Made by a program: the position numbers and the translations under genes
Shown here: positions 52,113-60,133 of the stretch, piece by piece
Layout: each line of letters starts with the position of its first letter
How positions within the stretch are numbered: position 1 is the first letter of the stretch
Assembly (NCBI GenBank): GCA_964519895.1
Contig: CAZFLE010000018.1
Coordinates: 18,336-82,335, forward strand
Length of the DNA stretch: 64,000 bases
Direction of reading: 5' to 3'
Origin: CAYFPX01 sp964519895
Lineage (GTDB): Bacteria > Myxococcota_A > UBA796 > CAJQPC01
The notes under the pieces: generated by a model
Databases searched by the model: none
The model's input: only the letters and a program-made list of their open reading frames with translations
What the model was told of the DNA's origin: nothing

Positions 52113-53657
52113 TCAGGCCGGGTCGAGCGCTCTGAGCACGGGGCTGACGGGCTCGACGGGGGCGTCGTCGTGGTCCATGTGCAGCCAGAAGTTCACCGCC
52201 TGTCCCGACGGCAGGATGGCGGAGTACTGGTTGTAGTGGTCGCCGAAGTCCATGGGGAAGTCACCGGGGATCAGCAGGCGCTTCGGCCGGACGGTCGTCA
52301 GGTCCGCTTCGGGCAGGTAGACCGTCGGGTGCCGCCCGAAGACGTAGTCGTAGTCCTTTTTCTCGTGGCCCGCCTCGCCCTGGCCCATGGTGGGGATCTC
52401 GACGCTTGCGATGTGCCGGTCGGACAGTCCCCAGCAGTCGATCGTGGGCAGTCCCGAGATGTAGGGAATCGTGCCGGCGGAGTGGATGGCGATCCAGGTC
52501 CCGGGGGCAAAGCGGGCCCGCAGGAACTCGCCCACCTCGACCCGGTCCCGCTGGTTCTGTTCCCGGTACTCCGCAGACGCCGCCGGGTGGGGCCAGTAGG
52601 CCTTGGCATTCCACGTGGCCAGCGCGACCACGACCAGGCCGAGCCCCGCGGACGCCCCGGAGAACCGGTCCAGGCGGTTCATCAGCCAGCCCAGGCCGTC
52701 CTGGGCCCACAACGCCAGCAGCGGCAAGACCGGGAGCAGGAAGCGGCCCGAGGGCTTGAAGTCCCCGCCCACGCTGACGACATAGACCAGGTAGACGGTG
52801 ACCAGGAGCAGGACGGCGTGGTCTCGCGCCGACGCGCGCCGCACCGCAGCCCAGGCCCCGCACAGGGCCAGCCCCACCAGGGTCAGGTGGTGCCAGGTCC
52901 ACTCGCCCAGGTAGCCCAGGCCCCGCTGCCACATCTCGATGCCGCCGCCGGTCTTGGCGTGGAAGGTGTTCGGGACCAGGTCCCCGTAGAACCGCCATCG
53001 GTAGGCCAGGTGCGAGAGCGTCAGGACCAGGAAGACCACCCAGCCGACGACCGTGGCCCGGCTCGGCGCCTTGGGCCGGTGGAGGAAGCGTGCCAGGTGG
53101 AGCAGGCCGTAGAACAGGTAGCCCTCGGGGCGGGTCAGCGCGGCTGTGGCCCCCAGGAGCGCAGACCAGGGCGGACGGTCGGGCTGCTTCATCTCCTGGA
53201 TCGACGTGTAGACGCAGCCGGTCACGACCAGGGTGAAGAACAGGGTCTCGAGGCCCTGGACCGCCTCGAGCAGCAGGCCGGGGTCCAGGGCGACCAGCGC
53301 AGGGGCGACCAGGGCCACCCAGGGTCGGCCGTCGACCCAGGGTGAGCGGCGACCCCACCAGGCCACGAGCACCACCACAGCGATCGCGCTGAGCAGCCCG
53401 CCACAGACGCTCGCCCAGACGCCGCTCGCACCCACCGCCAGCACACCGGCCAGCAGGGCCGTCCACAGGAAGTTCGTGTAGCCTTCGACAGGCGGCTCGC
53501 CCGGGTTGTAGACCAGGCCGAAGCCGTCGGCCATGTTCCGGGCGTACCGCAGCGAGATGTAGGTGTCGTCCTGGACGCAGAAGCCCAGCGACAGGGCCAG
53601 CACCAGCATCAGGGCGATGATGCCTGGCACGAGCAGGCCATGTCGGAACGATCCCAC
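52113..53657 (-). CDS. Polytopic GT-C-type glycosyltransferase, AftB-like
   Basis: A 514-residue membrane protein with about nine to ten hydrophobic helices and a C-terminal soluble domain (~370-514). The first loop carries CVQDDTYISLRYARNMADGF, with the adjacent acidic pair D30/D31 typical of GT-C enzymes, then LVYNPGEPPVEGYTNFLWT. This matches the start of the AftB-like arabinofuranosyl- and related polyprenyl-phosphate-dependent transferases. By family it moves a sugar from a polyprenyl-phosphate donor to an envelope glycan in the periplasm. It starts 27 bp after the stop of the large lipoprotein gene (53685-55727), so they may form an operon. Substrate unknown. Confidence 0.78.
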   Translation of the reverse strand: MGSFRHGLLVPGIIALMLVLALSLGFCVQDDTYISLRYARNMADGFGLVYNPGEPPVEGYTNFLWTALLAGVLAVGASGVWASVCGGLLSAIAVVVLVAWWGRRSPWVDGRPWVALVAPALVALDPGLLLEAVQGLETLFFTLVVTGCVYTSIQEMKQPDRPPWSALLGATAALTRPEGYLFYGLLHLARFLHRPKAPSRATVVGWVVFLVLTLSHLAYRWRFYGDLVPNTFHAKTGGGIEMWQRGLGYLGEWTWHHLTLVGLALCGAWAAVRRASARDHAVLLLVTVYLVYVVSVGGDFKPSGRFLLPVLPLLALWAQDGLGWLMNRLDRFSGASAGLGLVVVALATWNAKAYWPHPAASAEYREQNQRDRVEVGEFLRARFAPGTWIAIHSAGTIPYISGLPTIDCWGLSDRHIASVEIPTMGQGEAGHEKKDYDYVFGRHPTVYLPEADLTTVRPKRLLIPGDFPMDFGDHYNQYSAILPSGQAVNFWLHMDHDDAPVEPVSPVLRALDPA

Positions 53658-53684
53658 GTTGCCCAGGCTAACAAGGACCGGGGA

Positions 53685-55727
53685 TCACCCCTCGCAGGCC
53701 GTCAGGTCGTCGGCGGTGCGGGTCCCGCCGAGCAGCGCCCCGGGCTCGAGCAACAGCAGGTACTGGGACCGTGACTCCAGGGGTTCGGCGCCCGAGCCGT
53801 AGCGCTGGACGGGGACCACCAGGCGGTCGCCATGGGCAGCACCTGGGGGAGCCGGGAGCACCGCCCCCTGGCGCGTGGTGAAGCCGCCGCTGCCGTGCTG
53901 GGCGACCAGGGCCTGGCCGGCCAGGTCCACGTCGCAAGCCACGGCACCGCCCGCCGAGACCAGGGGCGCCTCCGGGTCCCAGGCCTGGGCCCCCAGGCGT
54001 CCGTTCACGTCGACCCAGATCAGCCCCAGGGTGGGGTCGAAGTGCACGGAACGGGGGGCCTTGCCCCGGCCGTCGGGGTCCCAGGGTGGACCCCAGCTCG
54101 TGGCCTCGAGGTGGGCGGCCGGCTGCGCCACCATGCCCCAGGCCTGGGGGGCGTGTCCGGGGGGATCGCTCGGCGTCCATGGCGTGGCCTGCCAGTCCTG
54201 GGGTGCGAACAGATCGACGCCTGCCGCGACGAAGCCTGCCAGGCTGTAGCCGTGGTCCGCTCGGGTGACGGCCAGTCGGCCCGCGCTGTCGAAGACCACG
54301 TGGGTGTAGGTGTGGCCCTGGCCGTCGGTCTGGGCGGGCACCAACAGGTCTGTCTCGGCGACCAAGGTGCCGCTGCTGACGTGCCACCGCAGGACCTGGA
54401 ATGCGAAGGGCAGGGCGTCCGCGGTCACGCCCTCGCCCCGTTCGGCCACGTTCACGTCGAAGATCACAGCGAAGCGGCCGCCCCCGTCAGCGCCCGACCC
54501 ATCGGCCCGCACCTGGCGCGGCAGCACGTTGACGGGGGTGCCGTCCCGGACTTCATAGTGCTCGTCGGCGTCGCCGTCCCAGGCCCACGTGCCTGGGCCC
54601 TGCACCGTGTACTCGGGGAGCGGCAGGAAGCCGGCGACGCCGAGCCCGGGGTCCAACACCAGGATGCGCCCGGAGTGGGGCTCGTAGCCCAGATCCGGTG
54701 CCTGGGGGTTGTGGCCGTACTGGGCGATGGCCAGCTCGCCTCCGGACAGCGTGTCGCACTCGTTCAGCAGCACGCCCGACGCCAGCCAGCCGTAGCTGTC
54801 GAAGTACCCCAGGCTCCAGGGAAAGGCGAGGTCGGCCTCCAGGGCGCCGGGGGGCGGATCGAGCGGGTCCTGGGGATCCGGGGCCGGGTAGTCCTCTCCG
54901 CCGGGTTCCGGCGCATCCGAGGGCAGGGGGGTGGCCCGGAGCTGGTCGCTGATCAGGCTCTCGGACGGCAGGTAGTCGATCGGTGAGCCGTCGCCGTCGT
55001 CGTCGTCGTCGTCGCTGTCTTCGAACACCAGCACGCTGGGGTACCGCCCCAGGCCGCTCTCATCGTCTGGGTTCCAGTGGTGGTAGGGCACGGCGCTGAT
55101 GCCCACGATGCGGTCTTCGCCCAGGTTGCACAGATCCGACACGTCTGCGCCGCCCCGTGGCGGCTCCACCAGGGCCGCGTGGGTCACGGTCGTGCCGTTG
55201 GTGGTGGGGAGCACCCGGGTGACCCAGCCATAGGGCCACACCCCCGGGTCCAGCAGCCCGACGCTCAGATCTTCGGACATCGCGTTGGTCGGGTTGCCGT
55301 TGATGGACATCGTGCTCACCAGCACCCGGCCCCGGGTGGTGACGGCGGGGAACCAGGCGGACATGCCCGGGCGGAACACCAGGTCGGCGAGCTCGACGCC
55401 GAAGACCGGGTGGCCGGTGGCGCTCTCCAAGGGGTCGGGCAGCGTGCCGGGGGCCCCGAGCAGCTGGAGCGGTGGGGGGTGGTCCAGGATGGAGAGGGGA
55501 GGGCCCTGGGCCGAGAGCAGACCCCGGCCCAGCAGGCGGGGTGGTGGCGCGGTGTCCGTCTGGGCGCTGTCCAGGGCGGGTGGGCTGTCCGGGCTGACGC
55601 CGGTGTGGCTGTCGGCCGTCGGGGTCGTGTCGTCGGTGCAGGCCAGGAGCGGCACGAGGAACAGGCCGGCCAGCCATCGACCGAGCGGCGCGGTTGCTGT
55701 GGCGATCGGCTGGCTGGGCGAGGACAT
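53685..55727 (-). CDS. Large predicted lipoprotein of unknown function
   Basis: A 680-residue protein, MSSPSQPIATATAPLGRWLA, then GLFLVPLLACTDD, lipobox LLAC. After a Thr/Pro/Ser/Asp-rich linker the protein is a long beta-rich chain (SAWFPAVTTRGRVLVSTMSI, then NGNPTNAMSED, GYFDSYGWLASGVLLNECDT and HTYTHVVFDSAGRLAVTRAD), compatible with a WD-like or quinoprotein-like beta-propeller. An acidic DSDDDDDDGDGS loop at about 235 may bind calcium. No known domain is certain. The Met 7 codons further upstream is less likely. It precedes the glycosyltransferase on the same strand. Confidence 0.72.
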   Translation of the reverse strand: MSSPSQPIATATAPLGRWLAGLFLVPLLACTDDTTPTADSHTGVSPDSPPALDSAQTDTAPPPRLLGRGLLSAQGPPLSILDHPPPLQLLGAPGTLPDPLESATGHPVFGVELADLVFRPGMSAWFPAVTTRGRVLVSTMSINGNPTNAMSEDLSVGLLDPGVWPYGWVTRVLPTTNGTTVTHAALVEPPRGGADVSDLCNLGEDRIVGISAVPYHHWNPDDESGLGRYPSVLVFEDSDDDDDDGDGSPIDYLPSESLISDQLRATPLPSDAPEPGGEDYPAPDPQDPLDPPPGALEADLAFPWSLGYFDSYGWLASGVLLNECDTLSGGELAIAQYGHNPQAPDLGYEPHSGRILVLDPGLGVAGFLPLPEYTVQGPGTWAWDGDADEHYEVRDGTPVNVLPRQVRADGSGADGGGRFAVIFDVNVAERGEGVTADALPFAFQVLRWHVSSGTLVAETDLLVPAQTDGQGHTYTHVVFDSAGRLAVTRADHGYSLAGFVAAGVDLFAPQDWQATPWTPSDPPGHAPQAWGMVAQPAAHLEATSWGPPWDPDGRGKAPRSVHFDPTLGLIWVDVNGRLGAQAWDPEAPLVSAGGAVACDVDLAGQALVAQHGSGGFTTRQGAVLPAPPGAAHGDRLVVPVQRYGSGAEPLESRSQYLLLLEPGALLGGTRTADDLTACEG

Positions 55728-55786
55728 GGGCCACCCTAGCCCTAGCACCGGCCAGAGCGGCGCTCGCGGGGCCCGGGTGTGGGGGG

Positions 55787-56587
55787 TCAGAGGGCTTCGG
55801 CGACGGGGCCTTGGGCGGTCGCCTGGGGCCGGGGCTCGGCGCAGCCGGCCAGGACGGCGGTCGCGCAGACCTGTGTGGCGTCTCCCAGCAGCCCTGGGTC
55901 CAGGGTGCCGGTCCAGGTGTGGCCTTGCTGGGACAGGAGCACGCCGGCGGGTTCGTCGCAGGTGCTGCCGGGCTGCACCCAGATCTCGTGCACCAGGCCC
56001 GACGCCACCGTGGCCGACACCGCCAGCTCCCCATCGGTGCCCAGCTCATCGGCCGTCCACAGGGTCAGGGCGCCATCACAGCCGAGCTGCACGGGCGTGG
56101 TGATCTCGCCCTGCACGCCACAGGTGTCTTCGACGACCAGGGTGAGCTCGTCCAGACCCTCGAGTTCGGCCCACGGCAGCCCCAAGGTCCAGTGGGTCTG
56201 GCTCTCGAGCGCGTCTTCGTCCGTTGCCTCCTCGTCTGTCTCGGTGTCCTCGTCGGCGGCCTCCTCGTCGCCCTGTTCTTCCTCCTCGTCGTCGCCCCCG
56301 GTGGCGGCGAGTGTGCGCGCGGCGGACGTCTCTTCCTCCACCTGTTCCTCCTCGGCGGCCGGGGTCTCCTCTTCGTCCGTCTGCTCCGGCGGATCCAGCG
56401 GCACCTGCTGCTCTCCGACCCACACGTGCACGGCGACCACGGCCCGCTTGCCAGGTGCGTCGACCCGGGCCGTCAGCTCGGCCTGCTCGGTCTGGGCATC
56501 GAGCCACAGGTCCCCGGTCGGGGTCTGCGTTCGGTCACAGGTGGCCCAGTCGCTGCAGGCCATCGTCCACAGGATCAGCCAGGCCAT
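55787..56587 (-). CDS. Predicted lipoprotein with acidic low-complexity centre
   Basis: A 266-residue protein starting MAWLILWTMACSDWATCD (lipobox MAC). Residues 66-130 are a Glu/Asp-rich disordered stretch (EEEQVEEETSAARTLAATGG, then EDTETDEEATDEDALE) that splits two beta-rich halves. The second half has several Cys and reads LTLVVEDTCGVQGEITTPVQ. The ATG at 56587 overlaps the upstream stop (TGATG), and AAGGAGG lies 7 bp before it; a GTG one codon earlier is equally placed. It is the last gene of the protease operon and is probably an envelope partner of the preceding outer-membrane-like protein. Confidence 0.7.
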   Translation of the reverse strand: MAWLILWTMACSDWATCDRTQTPTGDLWLDAQTEQAELTARVDAPGKRAVVAVHVWVGEQQVPLDPPEQTDEEETPAAEEEQVEEETSAARTLAATGGDDEEEEQGDEEAADEDTETDEEATDEDALESQTHWTLGLPWAELEGLDELTLVVEDTCGVQGEITTPVQLGCDGALTLWTADELGTDGELAVSATVASGLVHEIWVQPGSTCDEPAGVLLSQQGHTWTGTLDPGLLGDATQVCATAVLAGCAEPRPQATAQGPVAEAL

Positions 56588-57987
56588 CACTCGCCTCCTT
56601 CTTCGTCAGGGGTCTCGCCGTCGTCATCGTCGCCGGCGTCGTCACCCCCCAGGAGGTCGCTCAGCGAGGTCCCGGTGGCCAGCTTCTCGGCGTTTACGAA
56701 GACCTGGGGGTGGAAGTTGATCACCCAGTTCAGCGCGGGCCGAATCGTGGGCACGAGACTGTCGTCGACCGACGCGACCACGTCTCCGTGGGCCAGGTCG
56801 GCCCGGGGCTTGTCCTGGCGGAACAGGCTTGCGGTCAGGGCGACGCTGGCGTTCGGGGAGAACGCGAACTCGAGGCCCAGGTGGGCGCTGGTGAACAGCT
56901 CAACCGGGAGCGTCTTGTCCGGTTCTGTGGTCACCCTTGCCACGCCGATGCCCATGTAGGGGTTGATCCGCCGGTCCTTCATGGTCTGCCGATCCGGGTG
57001 CCAGGTCAGCGGCTTGCCGCCTCGGTAGGGGGCATAGGCGACCACCAGCTCGAACGGGCGCACGACCGTGGGGGTCACGACGAGCTGTTCGCCACCGTCC
57101 ACCGGCTCGGCCCCGAGCTCGTAGGACCAGGGACTCAGGCCGACGCCCATGCCAAGTCTCAGCGCACCCCGGTAGGCCGCCAGCGGAACGAGCTCGACGG
57201 AGTTGGACCACAGGGACTCGGTGGTCTCCTCGGGGGGAGCTTCGGGCTCGTCGCTTGCGTCGTCTGGGTCCGGCGCTTCGTCGGCGGCCGGGTCGGTCTT
57301 GGGAGTGCTCTCCTTGCTCAGGCCCAGGGCGATGGTGTAGGCCTGGCCTGGGACCCGAGGCGCGGTGAGGTGCCGGTCGATCACCAGCGGCGGGGTGGCC
57401 ACGTCGGCGGTCTTCAGATCGAGCTCCCACTCCCCGGGCTGGCCGGTGGCGATCGGGCCTTGGGCGGCGACCGTGAGCGTGCGGTCCGCCGCCCGCCGGG
57501 TCAGGACCCACACGCTGCGGTAGGGCTGCAGGTAGACGTCGTGGTGGGGCACCAGCTCAGCGGCCGCATCGGGATCGGGCTGACGCCAGGTCTTGAGCAG
57601 GGTCCGGTAGGCGTCCCCCGCGGCGTCGACGCACAGGAAGTAGGGACTGTGGGCCGGCTCGATGCCCGCGAGGGCCCGGATCTCGCTGTCGCACCAGTCG
57701 AAGCCGGGTGAGGGTGGCAGCGGGTCCGGGGGATCGGGACGCTCGGGGGATGTGGCCGCCAGGGTGCAGGTCACGATGATCCCGAATTCGTCCTTGGCGG
57801 ACAGCGTGACGCCAGGCTCAAGCGTCACGTCGGCTGGCAGCTGGCCGCCCTCGAGCCGGACCCACCGGCCGTCCAGCCGGACCGCCTTGGCGGCGGCTTC
57901 CTTGTAGAAGAGGACCGACGTGCCGTCCTCCTCTTGCACTGTGCAGTCCGCTGCCCAGCCCACTCCGGTCAGGATCCACATCCACAT
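56587..57987 (-). CDS. Exported protein with C-terminal outer-membrane-like beta domain
   Basis: A 466-residue protein with a short signal peptide (MWMWILTGVGWA, cleavage before ADC). Residues 12-210 form a Cys-containing beta domain (CTVQEEDGTSVLFYKEAAAK), followed by a disordered acidic linker (PDPDDASDEPEAPPEETTES). Residues about 250-440 alternate in beta strands (LVPLAAYRGALRLGMGVGLS, then FTSAHLGLEFAFSPNASVAL), resembling an outer-membrane barrel or OmpA-like barrel. The C-terminus is acidic (GDDDDGETPDEEGGE), not the usual Phe. It starts 1 bp after the protease stop. Function unknown; it is probably the envelope partner of the protease. Confidence 0.68.
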   Translation of the reverse strand: MWMWILTGVGWAADCTVQEEDGTSVLFYKEAAAKAVRLDGRWVRLEGGQLPADVTLEPGVTLSAKDEFGIIVTCTLAATSPERPDPPDPLPPSPGFDWCDSEIRALAGIEPAHSPYFLCVDAAGDAYRTLLKTWRQPDPDAAAELVPHHDVYLQPYRSVWVLTRRAADRTLTVAAQGPIATGQPGEWELDLKTADVATPPLVIDRHLTAPRVPGQAYTIALGLSKESTPKTDPAADEAPDPDDASDEPEAPPEETTESLWSNSVELVPLAAYRGALRLGMGVGLSPWSYELGAEPVDGGEQLVVTPTVVRPFELVVAYAPYRGGKPLTWHPDRQTMKDRRINPYMGIGVARVTTEPDKTLPVELFTSAHLGLEFAFSPNASVALTASLFRQDKPRADLAHGDVVASVDDSLVPTIRPALNWVINFHPQVFVNAEKLATGTSLSDLLGGDDAGDDDDGETPDEEGGE

Positions 57988-57988
57988 C

Positions 57989-59086
57989 TCAGTCTCCTCG
58001 CCGCGCCACGGCGTCGTGCAGGCCCTCGAAGCGCTGCGGGTTTCGGGCCAGAAAGGTTCGGAAGCGGCGGCCCCGCCAGGCCGAGACGTCTCCGGTCACG
58101 CGGCTGGCCCCGGAAGCGATGAGCCAGCGCACGTCTTCCAGCTCGCGGGCCGTGGTCGGATAGCGGGCCAGGAGGGTCGTGTGGCCGGCCGCCTGGCCCC
58201 CGTCGGGCAGCTGGAGACTGGCAGTCACCCGGGTCTGCCCGGCCTGGGGCAGCAGGGGTCGACCACCGCAGGTCCCGGGGAGGCCGATCCGGTAAGTACG
58301 ACTCTCGCCGGCGGCCAGCTGGGCGCTGGGCACACCACAGGCCACGACCCTCGCACCGACGGTCCGCCCGGCGACAGTGACCGCGCAGTTGCTCCCCAGG
58401 AAGAGCTGCCGCGGGGCCTGGAGTGGTGCCGCTGCGGTGAGACGGACGTCCAGGTGCCAGGGCTCCCCGGGCAGCGCGGACGCGGGTGCGCCGAGGGCGA
58501 GGGTCGCCCGGACCGGCCCGTCGCTGGCGTCGCCGACGAACTTGGTCTGGGTGGCCGGCTTCTGGGGTCCATGGCCCGGGGCAAAGTTCAGCCGGACGCC
58601 GCTGGGAAAGCCCGAGATCCGCCGGGCCGGCACCATGATGGTGTTCCCCTGGTGCCGGTGGGTCAGGTTCAGGCAGTGGCCCAGCTCGTGGGCGATCTCC
58701 CGGGCCAGCAACAGCTGCTGCAGGCTTGGGTCGCCGCCGGCCGCGGCACGGGTCGTGGCCGTGGCCACCACGGCGGCCTCGCGGTAGCCGCCCTTGAGCT
58801 GGCGATCGAACATGAGGCCGAAGAGCTGGGCACCGTGGTGGACCACGCGGCCGACCAGGAAGAGGTGGGCGGCCCAGGGTGTGGGGGGTCGCTGGCTGCG
58901 GGCCTGGCTCAGCTGGTCCAAGAGGTCGCCCTCGCGCCAGGAGTCGCGCTGGGGGAGGGAGACGCCCGGGTGAAAGCTGGTCTCCACGCCGACCCCCCGC
59001 AGGGCCTGCTGGACCCAGCGCTTGACGTCATCGCCGGGCATCTGCTCGGGGGACTCCGCGCTGATCGCCACACCCAGGTGTGCCAT
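57989..59086 (-). CDS. Metzincin-type zinc metalloprotease
   Basis: A 365-residue protein without an obvious signal peptide. The zinc motif HELGHCLNLTH (H133, E134, H137, H143) follows the pattern HExxHxxGxxH, with Leu where Gly is usual, and NTIMVP supplies the Met-turn (M151), as in metzincins such as archaelysin or matrixin-like enzymes. The N-terminal part is the catalytic domain. Residues 190-365 are a beta-rich domain with a Cys pair (SNCAVTVAGRTVGARVVACG), then an Arg-rich helical tail (WRGRRFRTFLARNPQRFEGL). It is first of a three-gene operon with two exported proteins. Its own export route is unclear. Confidence 0.8.
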   Translation of the reverse strand: MAHLGVAISAESPEQMPGDDVKRWVQQALRGVGVETSFHPGVSLPQRDSWREGDLLDQLSQARSQRPPTPWAAHLFLVGRVVHHGAQLFGLMFDRQLKGGYREAAVVATATTRAAAGGDPSLQQLLLAREIAHELGHCLNLTHRHQGNTIMVPARRISGFPSGVRLNFAPGHGPQKPATQTKFVGDASDGPVRATLALGAPASALPGEPWHLDVRLTAAAPLQAPRQLFLGSNCAVTVAGRTVGARVVACGVPSAQLAAGESRTYRIGLPGTCGGRPLLPQAGQTRVTASLQLPDGGQAAGHTTLLARYPTTARELEDVRWLIASGASRVTGDVSAWRGRRFRTFLARNPQRFEGLHDAVARRGD

Positions 59087-59173
59087 GTCGTGCCTCTGGC
59101 TGCCGGGGAGAGATTATGCCAGAGAGGAGTGGAGCGGTGCGGTAATGTGCGGGTGTGCTCGCAGGAGGCAGCC

Positions 59174-60133
59174 GTGGCGGCGGACCTGACCCAGGTCAAG
59201 CAAGGCGAGGTCGAATCCAACACCGGGCGCTTGGTTGCGGCGCTGGTCTTCTCTAGCCGCGACTTCATCGTGTTCCTCGATCAGGAAGACGAGGTGTGGT
59301 ACTGGACCACCGACCGCTGGCGTACTTCGAAGGAAGCCTGGGACCTGATCGGCACCTTGCATTCGCTGTCGAATGACCCGCTCATCGGCCTCACCCCAGA
59401 GGTCAGGAAGGACCTGCGGATGCAGGTCGCCAGCGCCATCGCCAATGCCATGCAGGGACGCCGACCGGATCCCGCCGTGGCGTCCCGGCTGACGGCGCGA
59501 TTCGCGCGGGCCAAGGCGAACATGGCCAGGAAGTGGGTCGTCGAAGCCGCACTGGGCACGACCCTTCTCTGCTGTGGGCTCGGTGCCGCTGGACTGACTC
59601 TGGTGGCATGGCAGGGCCATGCTGACCTCGTGGGCCTGGACATCATGACCGGCGCGCTGGGGGGCGCCCTCGGTGCGGCGGCTTCCCTGCTCTACCGCGC
59701 AGGCGACCTGCTCGATGACCCGGCTGGGGCCACCCGTGCCCAGTACCGCCTGGATGGTTTCGCGAGGATCGCCTGGGGAGCGGTCGGGGCGGCGTTCGTG
59801 GCCGCAGCCATCAAGGCGGATCTGGTGCTTGGCATCGCCATGAACAGCGGGCACGAGACGGAGCTCATGTTCGCCATGGGCTTCGTCGCTGGCATCAGCG
59901 AGAAGTACGTGCCGGGGCTCGCAGGCCGCCTGGCGGGCGAAGGGGCTGGCGACGACGCCGGCGACGCCCAGGCGCCTACCGCACAAACATCCGAGCATTC
60001 CGGAACAGCCGTAACCAAGGACCCTCAGCCCCCCATTCCCGCGGAACCCAAGAATTCGTCACAGAACGGAACACCCGCTCCGGATGAGGCATCAGGATCG
60101 TCGCCCGACCGTCCGCCGACGCCAGGGCAGTGA
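59174..60133 (+). CDS. Membrane protein whose 3' end overlaps purL on the opposite strand
   Basis: A 319-residue protein from the GTG at 59174, with an AGGAGG ribosome site 5 bp upstream. Residues 1-110 are soluble (LVAALVFSSRDFIVFLDQED, then YWTTDRWRTSKEAWDLIGTL). Hydrophobic helices lie at about 122-145, 152-172, 190-212 and 225-240. The last ~53 codons (59976-60133) run antisense to the end of purL and encode a low-complexity Pro/Ser/Thr/Glu tail, so the original gene probably ended earlier and read into purL after loss of its stop. The family is not recognised. It is divergent from the protease operon. Confidence 0.7.
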   Translation: MAADLTQVKQGEVESNTGRLVAALVFSSRDFIVFLDQEDEVWYWTTDRWRTSKEAWDLIGTLHSLSNDPLIGLTPEVRKDLRMQVASAIANAMQGRRPDPAVASRLTARFARAKANMARKWVVEAALGTTLLCCGLGAAGLTLVAWQGHADLVGLDIMTGALGGALGAAASLLYRAGDLLDDPAGATRAQYRLDGFARIAWGAVGAAFVAAAIKADLVLGIAMNSGHETELMFAMGFVAGISEKYVPGLAGRLAGEGAGDDAGDAQAPTAQTSEHSGTAVTKDPQPPIPAEPKNSSQNGTPAPDEASGSSPDRPPTPGQ

